Of a stretch of 64,000 nucleotides of DNA, positions 8,289-16,401 are shown one piece after another. Positions within the stretch are counted from its first letter, which is position 1, and each line of letters begins with the position of its first letter. This DNA comes from Streptomyces malaysiensis subsp. samsunensis (GTDB lineage Bacteria > Actinomycetota > Actinomycetes > Streptomycetales > Streptomycetaceae). A model generated the notes under the pieces. It saw nothing but the letters and a program-made list of their open reading frames with translations, had not been told where the DNA came from and searched no databases. The stretch spans positions 1 to 64,000 of the forward strand of contig NZ_JANIIC010000036.1 in assembly GCF_024519315.1 (NCBI RefSeq), in the 5' to 3' direction. A program made the translations under genes and the position numbers.

Positions 8289-8950
8289 CGCGGGCGCGCT
8301 GAGGCGCGGGTCTTTCCCCTCCCCGCCCCTTCCCGAAACTGGGGCTTCGCCCCAGACCCCGGGCCCGGGGGTGGAGCCCTCGGATACTCCTTGGTGGGTT
8401 GGCGCGTCAGGGTGGTGGGTCTTGGTGGCTGGGGCGGCACGTCGGGTGGCTTTCTCCCCTCGCCGCGCCTTCCCGATCCCAGGGGCTTCGCCTCTGGGGC
8501 CCGGGGGGCTGGGCAAAGCCCGCCCGCGGGCCTCTTCCCGCTCCTTCCTGTGGCGTCTCCGCGTGGTGCCAGGGTCTGGGGCGGGGCCCCGGGTTTCGGG
8601 AAGGGGCGGGGAGGGGAGCGGCCCGCCGCAGGCGGCTCGTACTGCGCAACCCCCTTTCGAAAAATTTCATGAACCGGTCGCAGACCCTCCTCGCAAATCC
8701 GGGCGAACCGGGGTGATCTGGGGTGCGCAGATGTCGCACACTTTGGCAGGTCCGCTCGGATTCTGGACAAACCCTTCCGCAAAACGGACCGGCTCGCTAG
8801 CGTTCGGGCACGCACACGCCCCGTGGCAGCGCCGCCGCGGAGCGCAGCCGGTGCGTGACCACCGCGACCGGCGGCCTCTTCGCGCGCCGTCGTCGGGACC
8901 GGCGGGGCACCTCACGAAGGGCCGCCACTCATCACCGAGGAGGGGGCGTC
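8289..8950. repeat. 662-bp gene-free interval with dispersed palindromic repeats
   Basis: No credible gene is seen. From about 8310 to 8620 there are repeated modules: CCCCTCCCCGCCCCTTCCCG, GGGGCTTCGCCCCAGACCCC, and the reverse form GGGAAGGGGCGGGGAGGGG. The same modules recur at about 48061-48245. The last 300 bases (8650-8950) are different, AT-richer near 8655-8780, and probably hold the promoter of the IclR gene. A short TCCG-CAAAA-CGGA palindrome near 8776 could be an operator but is weak. Confidence 0.7.
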
Positions 8951-9592
8951 GTGACCGCGGAGACCTCTCAGACGCTCGACCGGGGACTGCGCGTCCTCAA
9001 ACTGCTCGCCGACACCGACCACGGGCTGACCGTGACCGAGCTGTCCAACAAGCTCGGCGTCAACCGCACCGTGGTCTACCGGCTGCTGGCCACCCTCGAG
9101 CAGCACTCCCTCGTCCGCCGGGACATCGGCGGGCGGGCGCGCGTCGGGCTCGGCGTGCTCCAGCTGGGCCGCCAGGTGCATCCGCTCGTACGGGAGGCCG
9201 CGCTGCCCGCGCTGCGCTCCCTCGCCGAGGACGTCGGCGCGACCGCCCATCTCACCCTGGTCGACGGCACCGAGGCGCTCGCCGTCGCGGTCGTCGAGCC
9301 GACCTGGACCGACTACCACGTCGCCTACCGGGCCGGATTCCGGCATCCGCTCGACCGGGGCGCCGCCGGGCGCGCGATCCTCGCCGCCCGCGCCGGCCGC
9401 CCCGACGACCCCGGGTACGCCCTCACCCACGGCGAACTGGAGGCGGGCGCGAGCGGCGCGGCCGCCCCACTCATCGGGGTGACGGGGATAGAGGGCAGCG
9501 TCGGGGTCGTGATGCTCTGCGACTCGGTGCCCGAGCGGGTCGGCCCACGCGTGGTGGACGCGGCCCGGGAGGTCTCGGACGCCCTGAGCTGA
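8951..9592 (+). CDS. IclR-family transcriptional regulator
   Basis: A 213-residue regulator. The winged HTH spans about residues 5-62 (SQTLDRGLRVLKLLAD, then TELSNKLGVNRTVVYRLL), followed by an IclR effector domain that recognises small molecules. It is shorter than the usual 250 residues, with an abbreviated effector domain. GTG 8951 is preceded by GGAGGGGGCG. The neighbours are a repeat region and a gene-free interval, so the target is not evident from context. Confidence 0.85.
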   Translation: MTAETSQTLDRGLRVLKLLADTDHGLTVTELSNKLGVNRTVVYRLLATLEQHSLVRRDIGGRARVGLGVLQLGRQVHPLVREAALPALRSLAEDVGATAHLTLVDGTEALAVAVVEPTWTDYHVAYRAGFRHPLDRGAAGRAILAARAGRPDDPGYALTHGELEAGASGAAAPLIGVTGIEGSVGVVMLCDSVPERVGPRVVDAAREVSDALS

Positions 9593-10146
9593 GCATGCGC
9601 CGTTGGTGCGTGAGGCCCAGGGCACGGCGGTGTCCAGGGCATGGCGGCGCGCCGGGCGACGAGGTACCCCGCGCCTGACGACCCGCGCGCCGGCGCTGGT
9701 CGGCGCCGCCGCGCGGGTACGGGCTCCCGCCGCGCGGCGACGGCGACGCCGGGCCTGCCTCGCCGGGCCTGCCTCGGGCGCGATCGGTGGTGGGTCCGCT
9801 GGGCCTGCCCCGCCCCGTGGGTCGGTGGGGCCACGGGGCAGGGGGCCGGTGGCCGGGTCCCCTGCGTCTGACGTCATGCGCTCCGGTGCCGGGTGCGACC
9901 TGCGCCGGTCTCCGCGGACCTCTGCCAGGTCTCTCCGGACCGCTGGGTCTGATCCGGAGCCGCCTCGCCCGTGCGGGTCGGCGGGGCCGCCGCCCGGCGC
10001 CCGAGAAGCGGGCGTCTGGCGCCCGGCGCACGCACGCGCCCGCGGTGGCCGGCCGGGCGCCGCGATCGGGTTTCGGGCGCCGTCCGGCGGTCCCGTGGGG
10101 CCGGGGCGGCGCCTCATGCGTCCCGGCGGTCAACTAGATTCGCACC
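9593..10146. other. 554-bp interval without a recognisable gene
   Basis: Open frames cross this extremely GC-rich stretch on both strands, but their translations are low-complexity Arg/Ala/Gly/Pro with no codon-position bias of a real gene. The only signal I see is a -10-like TAGATT at 10135-10140 serving the next gene. Confidence 0.6.
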
Positions 10147-10932
10147 ATGCCTGCCGTCTCCCCCCGCGCCCGCGTCCTCGCGCTCTGCTCCGCGCCCGTG
10201 CTCGCCCTGCTCGCGGTGGCCGTGTTCGCGCCGCTGCCGTTCACCGTGGCCCAGCCCGGTTCGACCGTGAATGTCCTGGGTGCCAACCGCGGCAAGCAGG
10301 TGATCAGCCTCTCGGGGGCCGGCACTCGTAAGACCACCGGGCAACTGCGGATGACGACGATCCTGGCGACCGGCCCGGACGCCACCGTCCGGCTGAAGGA
10401 CGTGATCAGCGGCTGGTTCGCCACCGACCGCGCGGTGATGCCGCACGACTCGGTCTACGTCGGCGGCACCACCAAGGAGATCGAGCGGCACAACGCCGAG
10501 GAGATGGAGAAGTCCCAGTCCTCGGCCACCACCGCCGCGCTCGGCTATCTCCACCGCTCCCCGCGCGAGGTCAAGGTCACCCTGCGCCTCGCCGACGTCG
10601 GCGGTCCGAGCGCCGGGCTGCTCTTCTCCCTCGGCATCGTCGACAAGCTGGACGGCGACGGCCGCGGCGGCGATCTCACCGGCGGCCGGACGATCGCGGG
10701 CACCGGCACCATCGACGCCAAGGGCAGGGTCGGGGCCGTGGGCGGGGTCCCGCTGAAGACGCAGGCCGCCAAGCGCGACGGCGCCACGGTCTTCCTGGTG
10801 CCGAAGGCCGAATGCGCCGACGCCACGGCCGAGCTGCCCAAGGGGCTGCGGCTGATCCCCGTCACCACCCTCAAGGGTGCCGTGACGGCTCTGCGGACGC
10901 TGCGGTCGGGCGGAGCCGTCCCGCACTGCTGA
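10147..10932 (+). CDS. membrane-anchored Lon-like (S16) serine peptidase without a PDZ domain
   Basis: A 261-residue protein with an N-terminal hydrophobic anchor (about residues 9-29) and a C-terminal Lon-type proteolytic domain. The Ser of the Ser-Lys dyad is in VGGPSAGLLFSLG (about residue 157) and the Lys is in GGVPLKTQAA (about residue 200). Actinobacterial YlbL-type homologues usually carry a PDZ domain between anchor and protease; here that region (about residues 30-125) does not look like PDZ. A leaderless start is indicated by TAGATT exactly 6 nt before the ATG. Its 3' end overlaps the convergent MFS gene by 62 bp. It probably processes an extracytoplasmic protein. Confidence 0.8.
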   Translation: MPAVSPRARVLALCSAPVLALLAVAVFAPLPFTVAQPGSTVNVLGANRGKQVISLSGAGTRKTTGQLRMTTILATGPDATVRLKDVISGWFATDRAVMPHDSVYVGGTTKEIERHNAEEMEKSQSSATTAALGYLHRSPREVKVTLRLADVGGPSAGLLFSLGIVDKLDGDGRGGDLTGGRTIAGTGTIDAKGRVGAVGGVPLKTQAAKRDGATVFLVPKAECADATAELPKGLRLIPVTTLKGAVTALRTLRSGGAVPHC

Positions 10933-12295
10933 GCGATACCGCGGCCTCCTTGTTCACCGCAGCCTCCCTGCCCGTCGCCGTCCCCTTGTCCGCGGCCGCG
11001 CCTTCGTCCGCCGCAGCCCCCACGTCCATCCCGCGCCAGGCCGGGAAGACCAGCGGGCTGAGCGTGGCCAGGAAGTAGACGCCGCCCGTCACCAGGAAGG
11101 CGGCGGTCAGCCCCACCCCCTCCACCAGACAGCCGGCCGCGAGCCCGCCGAGCGGCATCACCACCCACACCCCCGCGGTGAGCGCTCCCGAGACCCGGCT
11201 GCGCAGCTCATCGGGTACGGCCTCGTACGTCACCGTGGTCAGGATCGGGTTGAGCATCCCCGCCGCGACCCCGCTGGCCGCCATCGTCACGGCGAGCGGC
11301 GACACACCGGGGACGAACGCGGCGACGAGGAAGCGCGGCATCCCGCACACCAGGAAGCTCACGGCGAAGACGGTCCGGCGCGGAAAGCGGTCGCCCACCG
11401 CCCCGTAGAGCAGCGCCCCCACCAGCGCACCGCCGCCGAACAGCGCGGTGAGCAGCCCCAGTTCCACCGAACCGCCCAGGTGCCGCTCGGCGTGGACGGG
11501 CAGCAGCACGGAGGACAGGCCCTGGTCGAGACCGTTGGTGACCATGACCATCAGCACAATGGCCAGCAGCAGCCGATGCCGCAGCAGGAAGCGGTACCCC
11601 TCGGCCAGCTCCGCGCGGTAGGCGCGGGCGGACACCGGTACGAGGGGCTTCCGTGGCGCGGCGGCGGGCAGCCCACGCAGCCCCGCCATGATCAGCAGCG
11701 CGGATGCCGCGAACGTCGCCGCGTCCAGCAGCAGCACGGCGGGCGGGCCGAGCAGCGCGATCAGCAGCCCGCCGAGCGCCGCGCCCATCATCCGGGCCCC
11801 GCGCGAGGCCCCGTCGTAGAAGCTGGCCGCACGGCTGAGGGTGGTGCCCGCCCGTTCGGCCAGCGCGGGGACGAGCACCTGGCGGGCGGTCTCGCCCGGT
11901 GCGTGGAGCAGCCCGGAGAACGCCATCAGCGCGCACAGCTGCCAGAACCGCAGCAGACCGGCGAAGTGCAGCACCGGAATCGCGGCGACGGCCACTCCGC
12001 ACAGCGAGTCGGAGGCGATGGACACCCGTCGGCGGCCGATCCGGTCGATGACCGGCCCGCCGATGACGGCGGAGACGACCACCGGCAGGGTCGCGCAGAA
12101 GGACACCAGCCCGGCCTTGGCGGCGCTGCCCGTGGTTTCCAGGACGAACCACGGGACGGCGATCAGGGTGAGGGAATTGCCCGCGATGGAGACGGTGTTG
12201 GCGGCGAGGACGAGTAAGAGAGGTCTTCGGTCCCCGCTGTTCCGGCCCCCGCTGTTCCCCCGGCGCGATCTGTCTCCTCTGTCGTCGGAGTCCAT
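10871..12295 (-). CDS. MFS transporter (DHA3/EntS-like)
   Basis: A 474-residue major facilitator of the 12-helix type related to macrolide or siderophore exporters. It has an Arg/Asp-rich N-terminus, TM1 at LLLVLAANTVSIAGNSLTLI, and the loop-2 signature DRIGRRRVS. The C-terminal tail after about residue 425 is a run of Ala/Glu/Lys-containing imperfect repeats (DEGAAADKGTATGREAAVNK) and extends into the end of the Lon-like gene on the opposite strand, so it may be a recent extension. It is the last gene of an arsR-small ORF-MFS operon; its start is 1 nt from the small ORF stop. It is probably repressed by that ArsR protein. Confidence 0.85.
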   Translation of the reverse strand: MDSDDRGDRSRRGNSGGRNSGDRRPLLLVLAANTVSIAGNSLTLIAVPWFVLETTGSAAKAGLVSFCATLPVVVSAVIGGPVIDRIGRRRVSIASDSLCGVAVAAIPVLHFAGLLRFWQLCALMAFSGLLHAPGETARQVLVPALAERAGTTLSRAASFYDGASRGARMMGAALGGLLIALLGPPAVLLLDAATFAASALLIMAGLRGLPAAAPRKPLVPVSARAYRAELAEGYRFLLRHRLLLAIVLMVMVTNGLDQGLSSVLLPVHAERHLGGSVELGLLTALFGGGALVGALLYGAVGDRFPRRTVFAVSFLVCGMPRFLVAAFVPGVSPLAVTMAASGVAAGMLNPILTTVTYEAVPDELRSRVSGALTAGVWVVMPLGGLAAGCLVEGVGLTAAFLVTGGVYFLATLSPLVFPAWRGMDVGAAADEGAAADKGTATGREAAVNKEAAVSLSSAGRLRPTAASAEPSRHP

Positions 12296-12296
12296 G

Positions 12297-12500
12297 TCAG
12301 TGGTCGAACCGGGCGGTCAGACCGGATTGCGGCAGCCGTGGGGTGGCCAGCCGCAGCCCGACCTCCACCAGCGTCCAGCCGACCCGGGCGCGCAACACCC
12401 CGGCGCGGGCGGGGCGGGAGCGGGGCGCCTTGCGGGCCTCGCGGTGGAGTTCCTCGGCGCGTATGTGGTGCAGCCACAGATGGATGTCGTCGCCGTACAT
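12297..12500 (-). CDS. small hypothetical protein between arsR and MFS genes
   Basis: A 67-residue basic, His-containing protein beginning MYGDDIHLWLHHIRAEELHR. A run of six G (GGGGGGA) is a good ribosome binding site 6 nt upstream. It lies 23 bp after arsR and 1 bp before the MFS start, so it is read as one operon. There is no signal peptide or membrane segment and I recognise no domain. Its conserved position makes a real gene likely. Confidence 0.6.
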   Translation of the reverse strand: MYGDDIHLWLHHIRAEELHREARKAPRSRPARAGVLRARVGWTLVEVGLRLATPRLPQSGLTARFDH

Positions 12501-12523
12501 ATGTGGTTCCCCCCAGGGATCGG

Positions 12524-13120
12524 TCAGTCCTCGTCGCGCGGGAAGGCGTGCAGATGGACGCGGTACGGGGCGGAGCCCTCGGTGTCCCGGTCCACTTCCT
12601 TCTCGCGGTAGCTCTCGATCACTTCGTGCACCCTGTCGCGCATTTCGCGGGCGAGTTCAGGGGTGAGGCGGATAGCGAAGTCGCTCATGTCCGAAGCGCT
12701 GCGCCAGGCCGAGGGCCAGTCGTGCATGGTGCTGAACCAGGTGGACAGGTCCTGGCCGTGGATGGTGGCCCACTCATGGAGCAGGGTGTTCATCGCTCCG
12801 CGTACGGCCGGGTCGGGGCTGGTCAGGAACCGGTCGGTACCCACCTGCACGCCCCGCTGTGCCGCCTTCCACCATCGCTCCCGCCCCTTGCCCCGCTCCG
12901 GGTCGTCCTTGACGAAGCCATGGGTGGCCAGCTGTCGCAGATGGTAGCTGGTGGCGCCGCTGGACTCGCCCAATCTGTCGGCCAGTTGGGACGCGGTGGC
13001 CGGTCCGTACTCGCGCAACGCACCGAGCAGACGCATTCGCAGCGGATGCGCGAGGCCGCGCAGGGAGCGTGGGTCGAGTACTCGGACTTCGTCGGACACA
13101 GGCTGTTCGTTCTCTGCCAT
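12524..13120 (-). CDS. ArsR-family (helix_turn_helix, DUF-type) transcriptional regulator
   Basis: A 198-residue regulator. The winged HTH lies at about residues 15-85 (GLAHPLRMRLLGALRE, then ASQLADRLGESSGATSYHLR), and a longer helical C-terminal domain follows, as in PadR/ArsR-like Streptomyces regulators that control adjacent exporters. The start at MAENEQPV is chosen because the longer frame would run through a 42-bp palindromic operator upstream. It leads an operon with a 67-residue protein and an MFS transporter. Autoregulation through the palindrome at 13140-13181 is likely. Confidence 0.85.
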   Translation of the reverse strand: MAENEQPVSDEVRVLDPRSLRGLAHPLRMRLLGALREYGPATASQLADRLGESSGATSYHLRQLATHGFVKDDPERGKGRERWWKAAQRGVQVGTDRFLTSPDPAVRGAMNTLLHEWATIHGQDLSTWFSTMHDWPSAWRSASDMSDFAIRLTPELAREMRDRVHEVIESYREKEVDRDTEGSAPYRVHLHAFPRDED

Positions 13121-13139
13121 GCGCGGCAGCCTAAGCATG

Positions 13140-13181
13140 CAAAGACTCAGTTGCAACATCTTCTTTGCAACGGAGTCTTTG
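13140..13181. promoter_or_regulatory. long inverted-repeat operator upstream of arsR
   Basis: Left arm CAAAGACTCAGTTGCAA and right arm TTGCAACGGAGTCTTTG are 17-bp inverted repeats with one mismatch, separated by 8 bp. The inner GTTGCAA/TTGCAAC is itself a palindrome. The element lies 20 bp upstream of the arsR start, in an AT-richer patch between the two regulator genes. Confidence 0.75.
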
Positions 13182-13214
13182 GATCCGCTTCAAGGGTTCC
13201 CCGGACCTCGATGC

Positions 13215-13682
13215 TCAGTCCCGCGCCGCCTGCCGCACCAGGGGGATGATCCGCAGTGGAACCGGGTTCTCCATCACGATCGCCGTCGAGGCCCGGACGA
13301 TCCCCTCGAACCCCACCACCAGGTCGATCACCCGCTGGAGGTCGGCGTTGGAGCGGGCCACCAGGCGGCAGAGCATGTCGCCGTGGCCCGTGGTGGTGTG
13401 CAGCTCCAGCACCTCCGGGACGGTCGCCAGATGGGCCCGTACGTCAGGCCCCTGCCCCTGTTTGATCTCCAGCGTCGCGAACGCGGTGACCGGATAGCCG
13501 AGCGCCGCCGGGTCCACATCGGGCCCGAAGCCCCGGATCACCCCCTGCGTCCGCAGCCGGTCCAGCCGCGCCTGCGCCGTACCACGGGCGACACCGAGGC
13601 GGCGCGACGCCTCCAGCACTCCTATCCGCGGTTCCTCGGCGAGCAGCTCGATCAGCCGGGCGTCGAGCGCGTCGATTCCCAT
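13215..13682 (-). CDS. Lrp/AsnC-family transcriptional regulator next to hpd
   Basis: A 155-residue Lrp-type regulator. The HTH is at about residues 3-55 (IGVLEASRRLGVARGTAQARL) and the RAM ligand-binding domain follows (VTAFATLEIKQ, HTTTGHGDMLCRL). It is transcribed divergently from 4-hydroxyphenylpyruvate dioxygenase across 158 bp. The same pairing is known in other Streptomyces, so it probably controls tyrosine catabolism in response to an aromatic amino acid. The start has a GGGGGGACC leader. No truncation is seen. Confidence 0.9.
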   Translation of the reverse strand: MGIDALDARLIELLAEEPRIGVLEASRRLGVARGTAQARLDRLRTQGVIRGFGPDVDPAALGYPVTAFATLEIKQGQGPDVRAHLATVPEVLELHTTTGHGDMLCRLVARSNADLQRVIDLVVGFEGIVRASTAIVMENPVPLRIIPLVRQAARD

Positions 13683-13724
13683 GCGGTCCCCCCTTGGGCT
13701 CCGGGTTCTCCTGAGGCGTTCTCT

Positions 13725-13747
13725 GTGACGGTAGTCACCCTGTACAG
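13725..13747. promoter_or_regulatory. paired palindromes between lrp and hpd
   Basis: GTGAC-GGTA-GTCAC (13725-13738) is a perfect inverted repeat, and CTGTACAG (13740-13747) a perfect 8-bp palindrome. They sit side by side in the divergent promoter region and are candidate sites for the Lrp-type regulator. Confidence 0.5.
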
Positions 13748-13840
13748 GATGCGCTGTCGCGGCAGGCTCTACCTATACATACTGACCAGCGTTTTCGCGA
13801 AGTGTTGCGCACCTTGAGTCATAGGGGGACGCTGCGAAGT

Positions 13841-14989
13841 ATGACTGAGACGACAGAGATGATGCAGCAGGGAGACGCACGGCACGCCGACCCGTTCCCT
13901 GTGAAGGGGATGGACGCGGTCGTCTTCGCCGTCGGAAACGCCAAGCAGGCCGCGCACTACTACGCCACCGCCTTCGGTATGAAGCTCGTCGCCTACTCCG
14001 GCCCGGAGAACGGCAGCCGGGAGACGGCCAGTTACGTCCTGGTCTCCGGCAGCGCCCGCTTCGTGTTCACCTCCGTCATCAAACCGGTGAGCGCCTGGGG
14101 CCGCTTCCTGTCCGAGCATGTCGCCGAGCACGGCGACGGCGTGATCGACCTGGCGGTCGAGGTGCCGGACGCGCGCGCCGCGTACGCGTACGCCGTCGAG
14201 CACGGCGCCGCCGGGATCGAGGAGCCGCATGAGCTCAAGGACGAGCACGGCACGGTGGTCGTGGCCTCGATCCGCACCTACGGCGACACCCGTCACACCC
14301 TCGTCGAGCGCACCGGCTACGACGGCCCGTACCTCCCCGGCTACGAGGAGGCCGAGCCGATCGTCGAACCGGTGGCGCGCAGGAACTTCCAGGCGATCGA
14401 CCACTGCGTCGGCAATGTGGAGCTCGGCCGGATGGACCGGTGGGTCCGCTTCTACAACGACGTCATGGGCTTCACCAACATGAAGGAGTTCGTGGGCGAC
14501 GACATCGCCACCGAGTACTCCGCGCTGATGTCGAAGGTCGTGGCGGACGGCACCCGCAAGGTGAAGTTCCCGCTCAACGAGCCCGCGGTCGGCAAGAAGA
14601 AGTCCCAGATCGACGAGTACCTGGAGTTCTACGGCGGCCCCGGCGTCCAGCACATCGCGCTCGCCACCAACGACATCGTCGCCACGGTGCGGGCGATGCG
14701 CGCGGCCGGGGTGCGGTTCCTGGACACCCCGGACTCGTACTACGAGACCCTGGGGGAGTGGGTCGGCGACACCCGCGTCCCGCTGGAGACCCTCCGTGAG
14801 CTGAAGATCCTCGCCGACCGGGACGAGGACGGCTATCTGCTCCAGATCTTCACCAAGCCGGTCCAGGACCGGCCGACCGTCTTCTTCGAGCTGATCGAGC
14901 GGCATGGCTCGATGGGCTTCGGCAAGGGCAACTTCAAGGCGCTGTTCGAGGCGATCGAGCGCGAACAGGCCAAGCGCGGCAACCTCTGA
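13841..14989 (+). CDS. hpd: 4-hydroxyphenylpyruvate dioxygenase
   Basis: A 382-residue enzyme converting 4-hydroxyphenylpyruvate to homogentisate in tyrosine catabolism. There are two vicinal-oxygen-chelate halves. The iron ligands are His in FQAIDHCVGNV (about residue 187), His in GPGVQHIALATN (about 270) and Glu in VFFELIERHGSMGFG (about 349). The C-terminal helix FKALFEAIEREQAKRGNL closes the active site as in Streptomyces HPPD structures. The length and the N-terminal PFPVKGMDAVVFAVGNAKQA are typical. The Lrp gene diverges upstream. No homogentisate dioxygenase is adjacent. Confidence 0.97.
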   Translation: MTETTEMMQQGDARHADPFPVKGMDAVVFAVGNAKQAAHYYATAFGMKLVAYSGPENGSRETASYVLVSGSARFVFTSVIKPVSAWGRFLSEHVAEHGDGVIDLAVEVPDARAAYAYAVEHGAAGIEEPHELKDEHGTVVVASIRTYGDTRHTLVERTGYDGPYLPGYEEAEPIVEPVARRNFQAIDHCVGNVELGRMDRWVRFYNDVMGFTNMKEFVGDDIATEYSALMSKVVADGTRKVKFPLNEPAVGKKKSQIDEYLEFYGGPGVQHIALATNDIVATVRAMRAAGVRFLDTPDSYYETLGEWVGDTRVPLETLRELKILADRDEDGYLLQIFTKPVQDRPTVFFELIERHGSMGFGKGNFKALFEAIEREQAKRGNL

Positions 14990-15187
14990 CCGCCACGCGA
15001 CCGCCACGCGGGCAGGCGGGCCACGGCCCGCCCGTCTGCCCGCGTCGGCACGGCGGCCTGTCAGCGTCGGCACGGCCGCCCGCCCCGTATCGGCACGGCC
15101 CCGCCCATCCCCTCCCTCAATTCCGGTCAAATCCCGTCGACTCCCGTGCACCTGCGCCGCTGATGCCAGAAAAAGCGAACACCTGAA

Positions 15188-15203
15188 TGGGAGCGCTTTC
15201 CCA
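15188..15203. promoter_or_regulatory. LacI-type operator
   Basis: TGGGAGCGCTTTCCCA closely resembles the CebR/LacI-family box TGGGAGCGCTCCCA with two extra bases in the right half. It lies 68 bp upstream of the Tat-exported propeller gene and suggests sugar-responsive control. The resemblance is seen; which regulator binds is not known. Confidence 0.6.
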
Positions 15204-15234
15204 AGGTCTACACTCACGGCGATCTGTTCACTCC

Positions 15235-15247
15235 AACACGGCGTGTT
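15235..15247. promoter_or_regulatory. perfect AACACG-G-CGTGTT palindrome
   Basis: A 13-bp perfect palindrome 24 bp upstream of the start codon of the Tat-exported protein, and 31 bp downstream of the LacI-type box. It may be a second operator. Confidence 0.45.
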
Positions 15248-15270
15248 CACACGGGAGTTGTTGAGTATCA

Positions 15271-16296
15271 ATGCACACGGAAAAGTACACTGCGGGGCGT
15301 TTGACCAGGCGTAGGTTCACCCTCGGTGGGGGAGTCGCCGCCGCCGGCGCGCTCGGCGCCTTCGCCGCCCGCGCCGGGGCCGCCACCGTGGCGGGGGGCC
15401 GGTTCGAGCTGTCGGTGCCCTCCACCCAGCTGATCCGCGAGAAGACCCCGCACAACTCCACCGTGGTGCAGTCCTTCGCGTTCGACGACATCAACGGGCA
15501 TCTCTACACCGTCCAGCTGATGGAGGGCGGTATCCAGCTCAGCGGGGAGTCCGCCCCCGTCTCCGGCGCCGACCGCGCCGCCCACGGCGATCTGTGCGTC
15601 ACCAAGCTCTCCCTCGCCGGCGCGAAGCTGGGCTCGATGTACCTCAAGGGATTCGGGCACGGTGTCGCCATGGGCTGTGAGCCGGTCGGCTCCACCGCCT
15701 ATCTGTGGACCGAGACGGACGCCAACCCCGACTCCGGCTATGGGCGCGCGATCAGCCGCTTCAAGTTCGCCGACGGCACCGTGCTGTCGTCCGGTTCGTC
15801 CTCGCTGGTCAAGCACCGCCCGGTGGCGGGCTCCACCAGCAACCAGCCCGCCGTCGACATGCTCAACCGCCGGCTGCTGCTGCGCTACCGCCTCGACGGC
15901 GAGGCCCGCTACCGGCTGATGAGCCTCTCCGGGGTCAGCGCGGGCGACTACACCGCCGTGTACGACGACATACCCCAGACCGGCGTCGAGGACGGCGAGG
16001 TCTTCCAGGGCTTCACGGTCCTCGGCGACTACGCGTACCAGATGACCGGCACCGCCTACACCGACGAGGGCGGCGCCAACCCGCCCTCCGGCCACGGCAA
16101 CACCTATGTCTCGTGCATCGATCTGCGCACCGGTGAGCTCGTCCAGCGCGCCCGTACCGAGGCCGCCTACTCGCTGGGCTACCGCGAGCCCGAGGGCATG
16201 GCCGTCCAGCTGTCCAGCCCCCGTCGGCTGTGCATGGGCTTCGCCTCGGGCGCCGCCGGGGACCGTAAGGTCAGCGTCTACTTCAAGGCGCAGTAG
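15271..16296 (+). CDS. Tat-exported TagC/P68-RBP-like beta-propeller protein
   Basis: A 341-residue secreted protein. The N-terminus carries a twin-arginine signal (RLTRRRFTLGGG, then a hydrophobic stretch, cleavage likely after ARAGAA, about residue 36). The mature part looks like a beta-propeller (FAFDDINGHLYTVQLMEGG, YLWTETDANPDSGYGRAISR). It resembles the family annotated as teichoic acid biosynthesis protein C or phage receptor-binding propeller, which are found attached to cell-wall polymers. The function in Streptomyces is unknown. Two palindromes lie upstream, including a LacI-type box, so expression may be tied to carbohydrate availability. Confidence 0.7.
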   Translation: MHTEKYTAGRLTRRRFTLGGGVAAAGALGAFAARAGAATVAGGRFELSVPSTQLIREKTPHNSTVVQSFAFDDINGHLYTVQLMEGGIQLSGESAPVSGADRAAHGDLCVTKLSLAGAKLGSMYLKGFGHGVAMGCEPVGSTAYLWTETDANPDSGYGRAISRFKFADGTVLSSGSSSLVKHRPVAGSTSNQPAVDMLNRRLLLRYRLDGEARYRLMSLSGVSAGDYTAVYDDIPQTGVEDGEVFQGFTVLGDYAYQMTGTAYTDEGGANPPSGHGNTYVSCIDLRTGELVQRARTEAAYSLGYREPEGMAVQLSSPRRLCMGFASGAAGDRKVSVYFKAQ

Positions 16297-16401
16297 CGCC
16301 CACGACGCCCGCCGCTCCACGGCCCTCCCGGCGGTTCCTCGAGGTAATCCGTACGCTCCCGCGATCTTCCCCGGGCGCTTCCCGGGTGCGAGTCTGGAGA
16401 T

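Noticed and set aside
8776..8788. TCCG-CAAAA-CGGA as the IclR operator.
   Set aside because: Arms of 4 bp are too short to stand out in this sequence.
9603..10331. Long open frames of 240 codons in the 9.6-10.3 kb gap.
   Set aside because: The translations are low-complexity Arg/Ala/Gly/Pro and one overlaps the Lon-like gene; typical of non-coding high-GC sequence.
13121..13159. A start 13 codons further upstream for the ArsR regulator.
   Set aside because: It would place the coding sequence in the palindromic operator and adds a tail not seen in the family.
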